The translations under genes and the position numbers were made by a program. The notes under the pieces are model-generated. The model did not search any database. It was not told the DNA's origin and saw nothing but the letters and a program-made list of their open reading frames with translations. From Rhizophagus sp. LPA8_4_AMF (lineage: Eukaryota > Glomeromycota > Glomeromycetes > Glomerales > Glomeraceae): a stretch of 23,199 bases of DNA. Shown in pieces: positions 7,901 through 18,683 of this stretch (the first letter of the stretch is position 1; each line of letters begins with the position of its first letter). Where the stretch lies: positions 1 to 23,199 of the forward strand of contig JADRCO010001047.1 in NCBI GenBank assembly GCA_021464525.1. Reading direction: 5' to 3'.

Positions 7901-8893
7901 AATAAAGGAAGGGACACGAGTACAACGATATGATACTGATTAACTGATATGATGTTGCGTTACAAAATAGACAAGGAGATGGAATTCCGTAATTCCGTTG
8001 TAAAGTACAAATTTGGAAACAAAAGCACTCGCGAGCGATATTACGGCAACCTTATGATAATCAAAAATAGGTAAATTAAATAAGGACCCATGATTACAAT
8101 TTACTAATTTGGAAACAAAAAATTCCCTTATTAATGAATCAAAGACTAATTAGCTGATTTTCAATGAATCTAAAAAGAAATTCGATTGTACTCAATTCTA
8201 TACAGAGAACTTTTGGGCTAAAAGGCTAAATTAATAAATTATGATTTAACCACCTTTGATTGTTTAAATACTTTATTTGAATAATTATTTCGGTATCATT
8301 ATTTAGTTCAAAAGTTCATTAAGTAAAACATACAATTATTATATTTATGGTAAAACACAACAAAAATTATGTTGTGTAAGGGTTAAACTATTGTGTTATT
8401 TGTAAGTTATATTGTGTTATTATATTGTTTTGCTTTTATCATTTCTATTAGAAGTAATAATTATGAAAATTATTCTAACCAATATTTAGCAACTGATTAA
8501 AAATTTTGACTGCATAATTTCATCATAACAAAACAAATTTAGAGCTCAAATTTTCTTAGTGATTATAAATTCCCATAAATATGATCATCCGTAGACCGTA
8601 GTACCGCTGCAACACATGATCATGTTTTTAGCCATATGCCAAATATAATGCAAACCCATTTGATAACATGATTTGAAAATTTCGCGAATATTTCTCTTCT
8701 AATTAGAAGAATTTATGGATTTAGAAGATATTCCATTCAGATGAAACATTAATTCTCACGAATGATGTTTAAAAATTCAGTAATGAAAAAAATCACGTGC
8801 GTCATTTTTTTCGTAATGCATACTTTTCCTAATATAATAATGAATAACGATAAAGGTCTATTATCAACATGTATGATTAAAAGTTCCAAATCT

Positions 8894-9079
8894 TTAATCT
8901 TTTGTGAGCTCTCTTGTATACGAATTATTATTCATCAACTCGCTATTTTCCTGATTTCTTCCATTGAATTCATCAAGTGGAGACAATTTTCTTATTCGTT
9001 CCAATCTAGGTAGATGTTTTGTTGGTCTCTTTGGTGGGATCACGAAACTATCTATATCAAATAATTGATTGATTAAATA
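8894..9079 (-). pseudogene. Coding-like stretch, possible decayed host gene
   Basis: A 61-codon stop-to-stop frame on the minus strand encodes a hydrophilic, basic peptide rich in Pro, Arg, Lys, Asn and Glu (VIPPKRPTKHLPRLERIRK, then EFNGRNQENSE). It has no Met until about codon 49. Just upstream (about 9090-9420) the same strand shows further peptide-like stretches such as YEYLDKATHVPNIFSPKI, but in shifted frames with several stops. Base composition here is richer in GC than neighbouring spacer. This is consistent with an old host-gene copy that has decayed, or with exons I cannot connect. I do not recognise the family. Confidence 0.25.
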
Positions 9080-10037
9080 TTAACACTTTCATCGTGTGTG
9101 ATCTTTGGACTGAAAATATTGGGTACGTGAGTAGCTTTATCCAAATATTCATATCACTCATGAGCGTAATGAATCACTCATTCTCTGGCTAATTTTATAG
9201 TATTTCACGGCAAACTTTACGATTCATGATACTGTACTTTATTTGTGTAAATAAACATTCCAAGAGCAGATCATGAATACCTTAAGAATGGTTAAAATAG
9301 GAATAAAACGACGTAAATATCTTCAACATAAGAAACTTTCAATAATTTTTGGTATAGAGTGATTAATCGGTGAGACACTTCTTTCCGAGTCCAAGATGAT
9401 CATGTTAAATCAGAAATACTCTCAACACATGAACATTAAATTGCCTTATTCGTCACTAGTAGCTAAAAGTGAGATATTAATTATATTAATATTTTGCTCG
9501 GATACAGAAGATAGGCACTAATTTAATTCACAAAATTGATCATGAAATATTTTGATCGATCTGTGACAATTTCTCGATGGTGTATCGTCTGTTAAAGATT
9601 TAAAATATTCAAAATTAATAATACAATGTAGATGAAAAATGTAACAATGGCTATCAAAAGTTAACAAAAAGTTAAATTATATTTCGATTGAATTTCTGTG
9701 TCAGGCTTCTATAAGTTAATTTTCTCTTTATTCTGTGGTAAATAAGGAATATTAGCATCAGGTGATTAATTATTTATATAATTTATCTGCAAATAGCTGT
9801 AGCAATGCCCGACTGATTAACATGAATGATTACTTCCATCATAAACAGATTTCACGTTAGACAAAGAATAACACTGATCGATATATAAAACGATTCAACA
9901 ATACAATCTCGCAAGATTTCGATCGCGCAAGATTTCTGATCATTAAATTTTCAACAATCAATAATTTAATTAACTCGTCAATTTTATTTAATAAATAGTA
10001 ATAAACACATTAAATGGTAAATTTAAAACATAAAATT

Positions 10038-11889
10038 CTATAGAAATTTGTCAGTTATGTTTTTTTTTTGATTTTCTGTTTTTTCTAAACCACCAATTTG
10101 ACCTGGTAAACCAACAATAACTCGTTCAATAGTACCTTCACGAATGGCACGTACATAATCACCAGGGAAATGATCATTAATGAAAAATGGAAATCTGAAA
10201 AAAAGGTATATATGGTATATATTAAATATCGTTAAATATAATAAAAAAAAAAAATTATCTTTAAAAATATTTAACCTACATTATTCTGTAGAAAATTCTA
10301 AGCCAACATTCACTTCTCATTCTTCTGATTACTTTAAGATTTAGGAGACCAGAAAGATGTAAATAAGAAATTCCACGTATAGGGATAGGGATATTCGTAA
10401 CAGGATCAGGAGGATACAAATATATTGAAAATGATGCATCAATAAACACTAAATTACCAGGTGGACTTGAATAAGGATGCCACCTTGGAATCCGAGGAAT
10501 CACATCTATTAAAAAAAATTTATTATAAATGAAATTTTAATAAATAAATTACAAATTAATAACATTAAATATAATACCGTTATTGTAAGCGTGATGAAAC
10601 ATTTTCTTTCCGAGTTCAGGACCAAATGCTTTTGCAAAATTTATATCTCCTACATTCGGTTGACCATAGGTATATATACCAGCAAAGATATCAAGTAATG
10701 GACTATCATCTTTTAATAATTTAGCCAAGAAGACAGTAGCTAATCCACCACCCAAACTGTGTCCCGTGATGTATAAATGTTTTTTTGATTTTTGTTGTCT
10801 AATATTATTCGGTCCTTCATCTCCCTTTTCTGGATCATTCTTACATAATTTGGATATCCATCTTGTAGCCTGACTATACGCACTAACGAATCTCGCATCT
10901 TCACCTAAATATCTATGATCAACGGGATCATGTATATGAGTGATCAAACTTTGAAATGCAAAGAATACTAATGTTTTCAATGCGCCAAATATAGTTTCAA
11001 TGGTTTTAACCAAAGAGGTATTTGATAATTCTATAACAGTTTGTGATTGAGAACGAGGTAATTCATCCATTGATGAATCTTCTCCGATCGCTTCATAAAA
11101 TCCTTCGTGTACTAATCCAATTAGACCTCGACTAGATGATTCAATATTACAAAGGAGAGCTCTTATGTCAGTTAAACAATTCTGTATATTTAAGGGGTTC
11201 GTACCTCTAAATACTAAAATAATATTATTATCTTTTTCAGCTATATATCCACAAACATTCTTATAAGCTATTGGTTTAAATGAATTCATATCATAGCCAG
11301 CTTTTTCTAATTCGTATTTAATAATTGGAACGTCTTCATAAGCAATTTTAGATGCAATAGCTAATGACAATGCTAATTTCTTATTATATTTCGGAAAGTA
11401 ATCACCATATAATTTCTTTTTCTCTTCTACTTCCTCATCTTTTTCAAATAGTCCTAATGGTTGAAAATCTGTATCAGAAGCATTAATAGGAGTATAATGA
11501 AAACCTGTCCCTTCATGAATACCGCTTGCCCTGGATAAAATCGTCCTTATCAATACATCACTTATCAATAATACTAAAAACCAAAAAAAGAATACTGCTC
11601 TAATACACCATGATATTACTGGTCCTAATACTCTTGTTTGACTCAAATAATTTGCTATCGGTGATAGAAATTTACTAGCTCCACTTAATAATTTTATAAC
11701 TATTATAACACAACGTTTAAGAAAATGTATCCAAAATAATATTATAAATCCCGATGACAATAATGTTATGAATAAAATTATACTACTCCAAAAAAAATAC
11801 TTATTATTTCCATAAATTGCTGCTAAAATTGGTATAATTGATATCGTAAACACTATTCCCCAATATAATCTATTTAGTCCTTTCGCCAT
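10038..11889 (-). CDS. Membrane-anchored class 3 lipase (564 aa)
   Basis: Alpha/beta-hydrolase of the fungal lipase (class 3) family, predicted to cleave acylglycerols at a membrane. Three exons: 11889-10578, 10505-10280, 10194-10038; 1695 bases, one open frame ending in TAG. Introns are 72 and 85 bases. Hydrophobic segments lie at about 10-27, 31-56 and 90-112, giving an N-terminal membrane region as in diacylglycerol lipases; then an acidic linker (EKDEEVEEKKK, 149-159). The catalytic domain shows VFRGTNP (226-232), HEGFYEA (261-267), nucleophile GHSLG with Ser378, and YTYGQPNVGD (406-415). The Asp is probably D438 in NDVIPRIP and the His probably H521 in INDHFPGDY, by position relative to Rhizomucor lipase (RDIVPHLP, DHLSYF). 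The Asp codon is split by intron 1 and the His lies in exon 3, which supports the splicing. A hydrophilic insert occurs at about 268-370. Substrate is unknown; sn-1 diacylglycerol is a guess from architecture. Confidence 0.88.
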
Positions 11890-12089
11890 GTTTTATAAGT
11901 GATCTCTGAAAATTTTGAAATTCCTTTAAATATATTTTGTTTGTGATCTTCGGTGGTACAAATTTGTTGTACGAATTATTCACGAGTTGTTCATGTGATT
12001 TAACGTATACTCCTTGATACCTATTAAAGATAATCAACTAATCCTTATTTAAAAAATTCATTATTTTTGCGGAACTCATTAAAACATAT

Positions 12090-12166
12090 GGTCAAGTGGT
12101 CGTTACACTATGAAATCCTTCTCCTTCTCTCCTTCTCTCCTTCAGTGATAGATCAGGTTCATCCCC
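12090..12166 (+). mobile_element. tRNA-like segment, possible SINE
   Basis: TGGTCAAGTGG (about 12089-12099 on) fits the Pol III A-box consensus TRGYNNARNNG. GGTTCATCCCC (12156-12166) fits the B-box GGTTCRANNCC with one mismatch. The boxes are about 57 bases apart, more than in a plain tRNA without intron but usual in tRNA-derived SINEs. Between them is a CCTTCTCC/CCTTCTCT pyrimidine repeat. Downstream the sequence becomes A-rich (AATAAAAATATGAAAC). No full cloverleaf can be drawn, so a functional tRNA is unlikely. Confidence 0.35.
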
Positions 12167-12384
12167 TATGAAGCCCAGATTCTAATAAAAATATGAAACT
12201 TACTTTCACAAAACAAGATGATTTTGAAGCAGAAAAAGTTCAAAGCAAAAAGTGCCATCGAAGACTGGTATTGATTATTTGAAAAAAATTTTAGTAATGG
12301 CATTGAAAGAGAATTTGTTAAAATTGGAGGAAAAAAAGGGATTAAGGAATGTATGATAATGTAAGTAAATCAGATCTACGGTAC

Positions 12385-12490
12385 CTTTCTGTTTCTATAC
12401 AATCATTTCCGAAACGGATAAATATCTTTCTCCCAAACCGATAAATATCTTTCTGTTTTTATACGTTCATTTGTTATGAAACGGATAAAA
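12385..12490. repeat. 64-base-period imperfect duplication
   Basis: CTTTCTGTTTCTATACAATC at 12385 recurs at 12449 as CTTTCTGTTTTTATACGTTC; both are followed by GAAACGGATAAA. A shorter sub-repeat, ATAAATATCTTTCT, occurs at about 12419 and 12441. Lies in the shared promoter region of the lipase and protease. Confidence 0.6.
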
Positions 12491-13083
12491 CATAACCGTT
12501 CAATGAAAAGTTTGGGGCGCCTTTTATAATTAGTTCAATTTGGTAGTGTCGTAAGCTGAAGCTCTTCTTTTGTATTGATTTTCTTAATCGAGATGTTTAA
12601 TATAATAAAGCTTTTTGTAACACAATCAAATGAAAATCGGATTTTTATGGATTAATCAAATCCAAATATTCCATTTGATTTGTGTGTAAAAAGAAGAAAA
12701 AAAGCTTTTTTTTTTCAAATGATTATTTTGGCCATTTATTATTGTGGTACTTTGATAATTTTTTTTTTTCCTTAAATAAACAATATTAATGATAATCTAT
12801 ATTATGGGAACCGGTTTTTAACTGTAAAATTTAGGTAATGTCATTTACTATTTTTGATACTAAAGATTGAAATAATTATTATAAATAAGAAAAAAAAAAT
12901 CCCGAATTTTTTTTTTACATTAAAATTATTTCTTTATCAAGTTAAAAAGAAGTAAGTTTTTTTTAAAAAAAAAATCAGGATGTTCAATTGTTCAAATCGA
13001 AAAAATCACATTAACAGATACCAAAATTAGACTAACACTTATGCATATATGTATGATCTGTGACCTTCACGTATAATTAGTTA

Positions 13084-16000
13084 ATGGCAACGACTTCAAC
13101 GTTTAAAAATCTTTCACCAAACTTTACAATTTCAGAAGACAAAAGTCATGCAGTATTATCGATTCCCATTGAACAATCAGATAATGATGATAGATCCTAT
13201 AAACTTATTAGATTAAGTAATGAGTTAGAAGCATTACTTATTCATGATGCTAATACTGATAAATCAAGTGCTTCTTTGGACGTTAATGTCGGTCATTTCT
13301 GTGACCCTGTAAGTTACAGTATTTTAGAAAAAAAGAATTTTTCGCCGATTCTAGTATGATTCTAAAAAGGTTGTTGTTTTTTTCTAGGAAGATTTACCAG
13401 GGCTTGCACATTTTTGTGAACATTTATTATTTATGGGAACTGAAAAGTATCCAAAAGAAAATGAATATTTAGATTATCTATCACAACATAATGGAAATGC
13501 AAATGCTTTTACAGATACCAATAGTACTAATTATCATTTTGGTGTTGGACCTGAATTTTTGGAAGGTGCTTTGGATAGGTTTGCTCAATTTTTTGTAGCA
13601 CCGTTATTTGATCCAAGTTGTGTTGATAGAGAAATCTGTGCGGTTGATTCCGGTATTTAATTTTTTTTTGGTGCTTGACATCTTTAAATAATTTACTTAT
13701 AAAAATTTTCCTGATCTTAGAGAACAAAAAGAATTTACAATTAGATGGTTGGAGAATCCGACAATTAGAAAAATCATTATCAAACCCAAAACATCCTTAT
13801 TCAAAATTCGGTACAGGAAATTTGGAAACACTTAAAGAAATTCCAATTAAACGAGGATTAAATATTAGAGATGAATTATTAAAATTTCATGAAAAATATT
13901 ATTCCGCAAATATTATGAAATTAGTCATACTTGGTAAAGAATCATTAGATCAACTTACTCAATGGGTTGTTGAAAAATTTTCTGCTATTAAAAATAAAAA
14001 TGTTCCAATACCAACTTTTGATGGTCATCCGTTAACTGAGAATGAATTATTGGTACGTCAAATTATATATATATATATATATATAAAACTATATAATAAT
14101 ATTTATGTATTTGAATTTTATAGAAACAAGTTTTTGCTAAACCCGTAAAAGATAATCGCAGCTTAAAAATAAAGTTTCCGTTTCCAGACCTAAGATCTTT
14201 ATATCGCTTTAAGGTACGTGCGTAAAATAAGTTCATTCATTTTTCTAAAAAAAAAAAAATTTAATATATAAATTTTATAATTTATAAAGCCTGAAAGTTA
14301 TTTGGGTCATTTGATTGGACACGAAGGAAGCGGATCGTTATTTACTTTATTGAAAAAGAAAGGATGGGTAAATTATTTAGGCGCCTATTACCAAGGAAAT
14401 ATTGGATTTGGATTTTTCATAGTTTCGATAGATCTTACTGAATCTGGATTGGGTAATTATTTTAATTTAATTTCAATTCATTTACTGTTTTAACACGTTT
14501 AACGCGTTTAACATATTTTATCACATTTCAATAGCCAATTATGAAGATGTAGTAGTGCACGTATTTCAATATATTGAAATGTTAAAACAAGTTGGAATTC
14601 AAGAAAGGATTTATCATGAAGTAAATTTCTTTAATAATATTATTTAATTATCACACTTAATAACTTACTAATATAATTGAATTTTTTAGATTAAAAAAAT
14701 ACGAGAAATTTCATTTAGATTCAGGGAAAAATATGCACCAACAGGATATACTACAAGTTTATCTACGGTTATGCAAAAACCTTGTCCAAGAGAATTGATT
14801 CTTAGTTTATCTTTGATCAGAGAATTTGATTCAAAATTAATTAATGAATTACTTGATTTACTTCGACATGATAATTTTGTTCTTGGATTATCTAGTCAAT
14901 CTTTTACTGGATTAGATCAAAAAGAAAAGTGGTATGGAACTGAATATAAAGTTGAACCTTTAAGTGATAAACTAATTCAGGTGAACTTATAATTTTTCAC
15001 ATTTTTTTATAATTATTTCTTTTATTTAATCTTTTTCTTTATTATTACCGATAGGCTTTGAAGAATATTACGACACATCCTGAATTGAAATTACCGGAAA
15101 TTAATGAATTCATTCCAACCGATTTTGAGACACATAAGACAGAAATTTCGACGGTAGGTTTAAACTAAATGATATAATTTGAAATTTCGAATTTAATTAG
15201 TTAATTTTTTAATCTCTACCTTTTTATTTAAATGAAATTAGCCTGCTAAAAGACCAGATATAATCAAAGATACGCAAATTAGTCGATTATGGTATAAAAA
15301 AGACGATACATTCTGGGTTCCAAAAGCCAATATTTATATTTTGTTGAATAGGTATATTTTATAACATATTAATATTTTTTATAACATAATTTATAACATG
15401 ATTAACATAAGCGATGATTTTTTACTAAAATCTTTTTTTATTTCCTTTTTTAACAGCCCACTTGCTTATTCCACGCCATTATATCACGTTAAAACTCGGC
15501 TTTATTCCGAATTAGTTAAAGATGCTTTAAATGAATATTTATACAATGCTGAAATGGCAGGTGTATATTACCATATTAATTATATGACTCGAGGGTTATC
15601 ATTATCAATAAGCGGATATAATGATAAATTACCGGTTTTATTAGAAAAAGTTGTAGTTAAAATGAAAAATCTTAAGGTTGATCCTGAAAGATTTTCATTA
15701 ATCAAAGAAAGAATTCAAAGATCATATAAAAATTCTCTATTGGATTCTCCATATCAACATTCAGGATACTATTTAAATTATTTAACGATTGATTGTCTTT
15801 GGTTAAATGAGGAAAAGTTAGAAGCATTAGAAAGTGTTAAATATGAAGATATAGAAATATTTTATCCAAAATTACTTGATCAATTATATATTGAAACATT
15901 AATTCATGGTAATATATTAAAGGATAATGCAATTAAAATATCCCAAAAAATTGAAGAGATTCTTCAACCAAAAGCTCTTACACCATCACAATTAATTAGA

Positions 16001-17034
16001 TCAAGATCGATAATGATTCCAAAAGGAAAAAAATTTACTTATCAAAGAGATGTTTTTGATTCAAACAATGTTAATTCTGCTGTTGAATATTATATACAAA
16101 TTTGTGATTTTACGAATAGAGTGTTAAGGGCAAGATCAAGTATATTGTCTAAAATCGCTCATGAGCCTTGTTTTGATCAATTAAGAACAAAAGAACAATT
16201 AGGTAGGTTAAAATGAGGAAGATTTTTGGAATTATGGTTTAATTTTTTAACGAATTTTTTTCTTTAATTTTAGGTTATTTGGTTCATAGTGGATTAAGAC
16301 TTGAATCAGGATCTACTGGATTAAGAATTAGAGTACAAAGTGCAAAAGATCCCGTTCATTTGGAAAATAGAATCGAAAATTTCTTGCATGGATTACAGGT
16401 ATAATAACGACTTCTTTTTTTTTGTAATCATTTATTATTTATTTATTTATTTTTTAAAAACCATTTTGTTTTTAGAAAATAATTGAAGATATGTCAGAAC
16501 AAGAATACCAAACGAGAGTTCAAGCATTAATTGATAGGAAACTAGAAAAACCTAAGAATTTAACACAAGAAACTCATAGACATTGGAATCAAATTAGATC
16601 CGGATATTATGATTTTGAACAAGGTAAAAAAGAATTATTTTACCGGCATCTAAGGTTTAATTATCTTAAATCCTGATACTTAAAAAAAAAAAAAAATTTT
16701 TTCTTCCATTTTAGATGTTAAGGATGTAGAAGAGATACGTAAAGTCTCAAAGCAAGAAGTTTTGGAATTTTACAAGAAATTTATTAGTCCAGATTCACCA
16801 CGTCATAAAAAACTTTCGGTGCATCTAAGGTCACAAAAATTGAATAAATCAAATGATATTGTAAACGGAGAGAAAAAAGGTGATGATGAGGAAGTGAAAT
16901 CAGAAGAATTGGAATTGGAATTGAAAGATTACAATGAAAACATTAATGATATGGTATTATGGAAAAGTCGCATGAACTTGGGACCTTCTGCGACTCCTGT
17001 TGATGATATAATTAGTAAAGCGAGAGTCATTTAA
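13084..17034 (+). CDS. Insulin-degrading-enzyme-type M16 metalloprotease
   Basis: Insulysin / yeast Ste23-type zinc peptidase, degrading short peptides inside a closed chamber; Ste23 also processes a-factor. Thirteen exons: 13084-13308, 13388-13652, 13721-14052, 14124-14213, 14290-14452, 14535-14620, 14690-14980, 15055-15153, 15242-15351, 15457-16202, 16274-16398, 16476-16623, 16715-17034. They total 3000 bases, 999 aa, near human IDE (1019). The inverted zinc motif HxxEH is HFCEH (83-87: H83, E86, H87); the third ligand is E164 in AVDSENKKN, 81 residues on, as in IDE. Other blocks: [43 protein letters not shown]-like KWYGTEYK, and RTKEQLGYLV with R797 and Y804, which in IDE bind the substrate from the C-terminal half. 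Introns are 68-105 bases with GT..AG ends. The start is the first ATG in frame with the family's N-terminal block. The C-terminus has an acidic segment and ends ARVI, so there is no SKL/AKL-type peroxisomal signal. Complete and apparently functional. Confidence 0.95.
14064..14085. repeat. (TA)n microsatellite in protease intron 3
   Basis: An uninterrupted run of about eleven AT/TA dinucleotides lies within the 71-base intron between the third and fourth exons of the M16 protease. It makes up nearly a third of that intron and is a likely length-variable site. Confidence 0.8.
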
Positions 17035-17154
17035 GCGTGCCACTTGAAGACGTAGATAGTATTTTGTATCTCGTTAATTTATATCCTTATTAATTTATGT
17101 ACTGTGTGTACTGTATGTATCGGTATCTATGATGTATTATAATTAATTTGATTA

Positions 17155-17160
17155 AATAAA
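17155..17160 (+). terminator. Possible polyadenylation signal of the protease
   Basis: AATAAA lies 120 bases after the protease stop codon, in GATTAAATAAATAATGGG, with a TATGTA/TGTGTA-rich stretch just before it (about 17095-17120), as seen in fungal efficiency elements. Supported by position only. Confidence 0.35.
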
Positions 17161-17558
17161 TAATGGGTGTATAATATATTAACTCTCGTGACTTGATTTA
17201 TGGCATTGTCGCGATGAAAACGTTATGCGGACGAACCTCGATTAGCTTATTTAAAGAGGGCATACTTATTTATAGTTATAAATTCTGATTGCCACAATAA
17301 TTAATTATACATCTAACTTTAATTTCACGTAACTAAATATACAGTACAGTAAGGTCAGGTGAGATTATATAACTCCAGCCAGAATTATTCAAAAAGGAAA
17401 TATTTTTTTGACGAATCATATTTCGCTGGTAATACAATACCACAACTTCCCGTGAAGTCGACGTTTTTTCGGTTGAAAAACAAAAGGATCAATTTCAAAA
17501 CTTGTAAATTGTACCTTTTATTAAAATCTAGTTACTCATATGATAGAAAGTAAGAAAG

Positions 17559-17601
17559 TACATAAGTAAGTACATAAGTATATAAGTATATAAGTATATA
17601 A
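17559..17601. repeat. TA(C/T)ATAAG microsatellite
   Basis: Two TACATAAG copies (one followed by TAAG) are followed by two TATATAAG units and TATATAAC; the last three copies are tandem 8-mers. Confidence 0.75.
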
Positions 17602-18594
17602 CCACCTTATATAACCATCTTCCTTCTTCTCGTCATACAGTATATATAATTTTGAATTCACATTCGTCGTTTTACTCATTTATCAGAGATTTCCGAATGA
17701 TTATAACTCTTTCAGTATAATTTCTATATTTAAAAGTTTTTATTATTAGAAAAAGAAGCACTGACAAAAGTATCTTTATACATCCCGAATGTTCCAATGG
17801 ACCAATCCATTAAATTTGTTAGATTTTTCTCAATATGGTCTGGTCTATGACACTAATTGACTAATAAAGTAAACAACACTGCTTACGTATTCATAGTATA
17901 TAATTAACTCATAAAATGTCATTTAAAATTTTTCAATATTAATATTTAATATTGTACTCTACGGGGAACAACAAATTTACCATGTGATATATATATGTAC
18001 ATAATGTAAATGTATGTATATACAAGTATAATTTATTTTTTGAAGAAATTGACTTTTTTTTTTTTAAAAAAAAAAAAAAAAATCATTGTACAAATGAGAA
18101 TCAAGAAATTTTTATAAAATAAAACTAGTTAAAAATGCATGAAAAAAAAAAATTTAATAGGATTAATTACAAGGGATGCTCCGAAAATCAATAAATAAAT
18201 AATTTATAATTTATTATTCCGTAATTAATTAAGTTGTACAAAAAAAAAATTCTAATTTTTTTATTGTTACCATGTGTAATTGTTTAAAAAGTAAATTTGG
18301 CGTTAAAAAATTAAAATACATTTGTTAAATAGAGTTTTTAAGTGTTAAAAAAAAAAGATCTTTGTTCAAATTTTAATAATTGTAAACTTAACTTGTAAGA
18401 CTTGAAGATACCTATTATCTGTTATTGTTTTTTTTTTTTTTTTGATTTTCGCAATAGATCAATTTTTTTCAATTAATTAATGAATAATTATTAATCATTT
18501 ATTTATTTTTTTTTTTATTTTATACGAACTTTTTAATAATTTTAACTCCATGATAACTCCGAGTCCGAGATTACCCAAATCCGAAATCGGAAAC

Positions 18595-18683
18595 TTCGGA
18601 AACTAAAATTATTTATAAAAATAATTTATAAGCAAATAAATCGGAACTAAAAAGTTATTTACAAAAATAATTTATAAGCAAAT
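18595..18683. repeat. ~45-base tandem duplication
   Basis: TCGGAAACTAAAATTATTTA (18595) and TCGGAACTAAAAAGTTATTT (18641) begin two near-identical units, both ending ATAATTTATAAGCAAAT (to 18637 and 18683). Confidence 0.7.

Larger units (their letters stand above)
7838..10037. other. Spacer without an intact gene
   Basis: This 2.2 kb lies between the 5' end of viperin and the 3' end of the lipase gene. No intact gene is seen. Small features: GGAATT/AATTCC palindrome near 7981, a 14-base direct repeat ATTTGGAAACAAAA at 8011 and 8107, and a stem of ACACAACA (8355-8362) with TGTTGTGT (8370-8377). From about 8580 to 9600 the DNA is less AT-rich and looks coding-like on the minus strand (see 8894-9079). 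The frame at 8762-9013 on the plus strand has no family features and is probably its shadow. Confidence 0.5.
11890..13083. other. Divergent promoter region of lipase and protease
   Basis: This 1.2 kb separates two divergently transcribed genes, so it should contain both promoters. A TATATTTAAAGG word (minus strand, about 11920-11931) precedes the lipase and GCATATATGTAT (about 13042-13053) precedes the protease; both are weak evidence in AT-rich DNA. It also contains a tRNA-like segment (12090-12166) and a 64-base-period duplication (12385-12490). No open frame of note. Confidence 0.5.

Noticed and set aside
8762-9013. 83-codon open frame on the plus strand
   Set aside because: No recognisable motif; it overlaps the coding-like minus strand and the minus-strand peptide looks more protein-like.
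12090-12166. Functional tRNA gene
   Set aside because: Only the internal promoter-like boxes fit; no acceptor stem, anticodon arm or full T stem can be drawn.
13527-13727. 66-codon minus-strand frame
   Set aside because: Opposite exon 2 and intron 2 of the protease.
17359-17553. 64-codon frame downstream of the protease
   Set aside because: No domain, no clear promoter, Lys/Ser/Tyr-rich; expected by chance over 6 kb.
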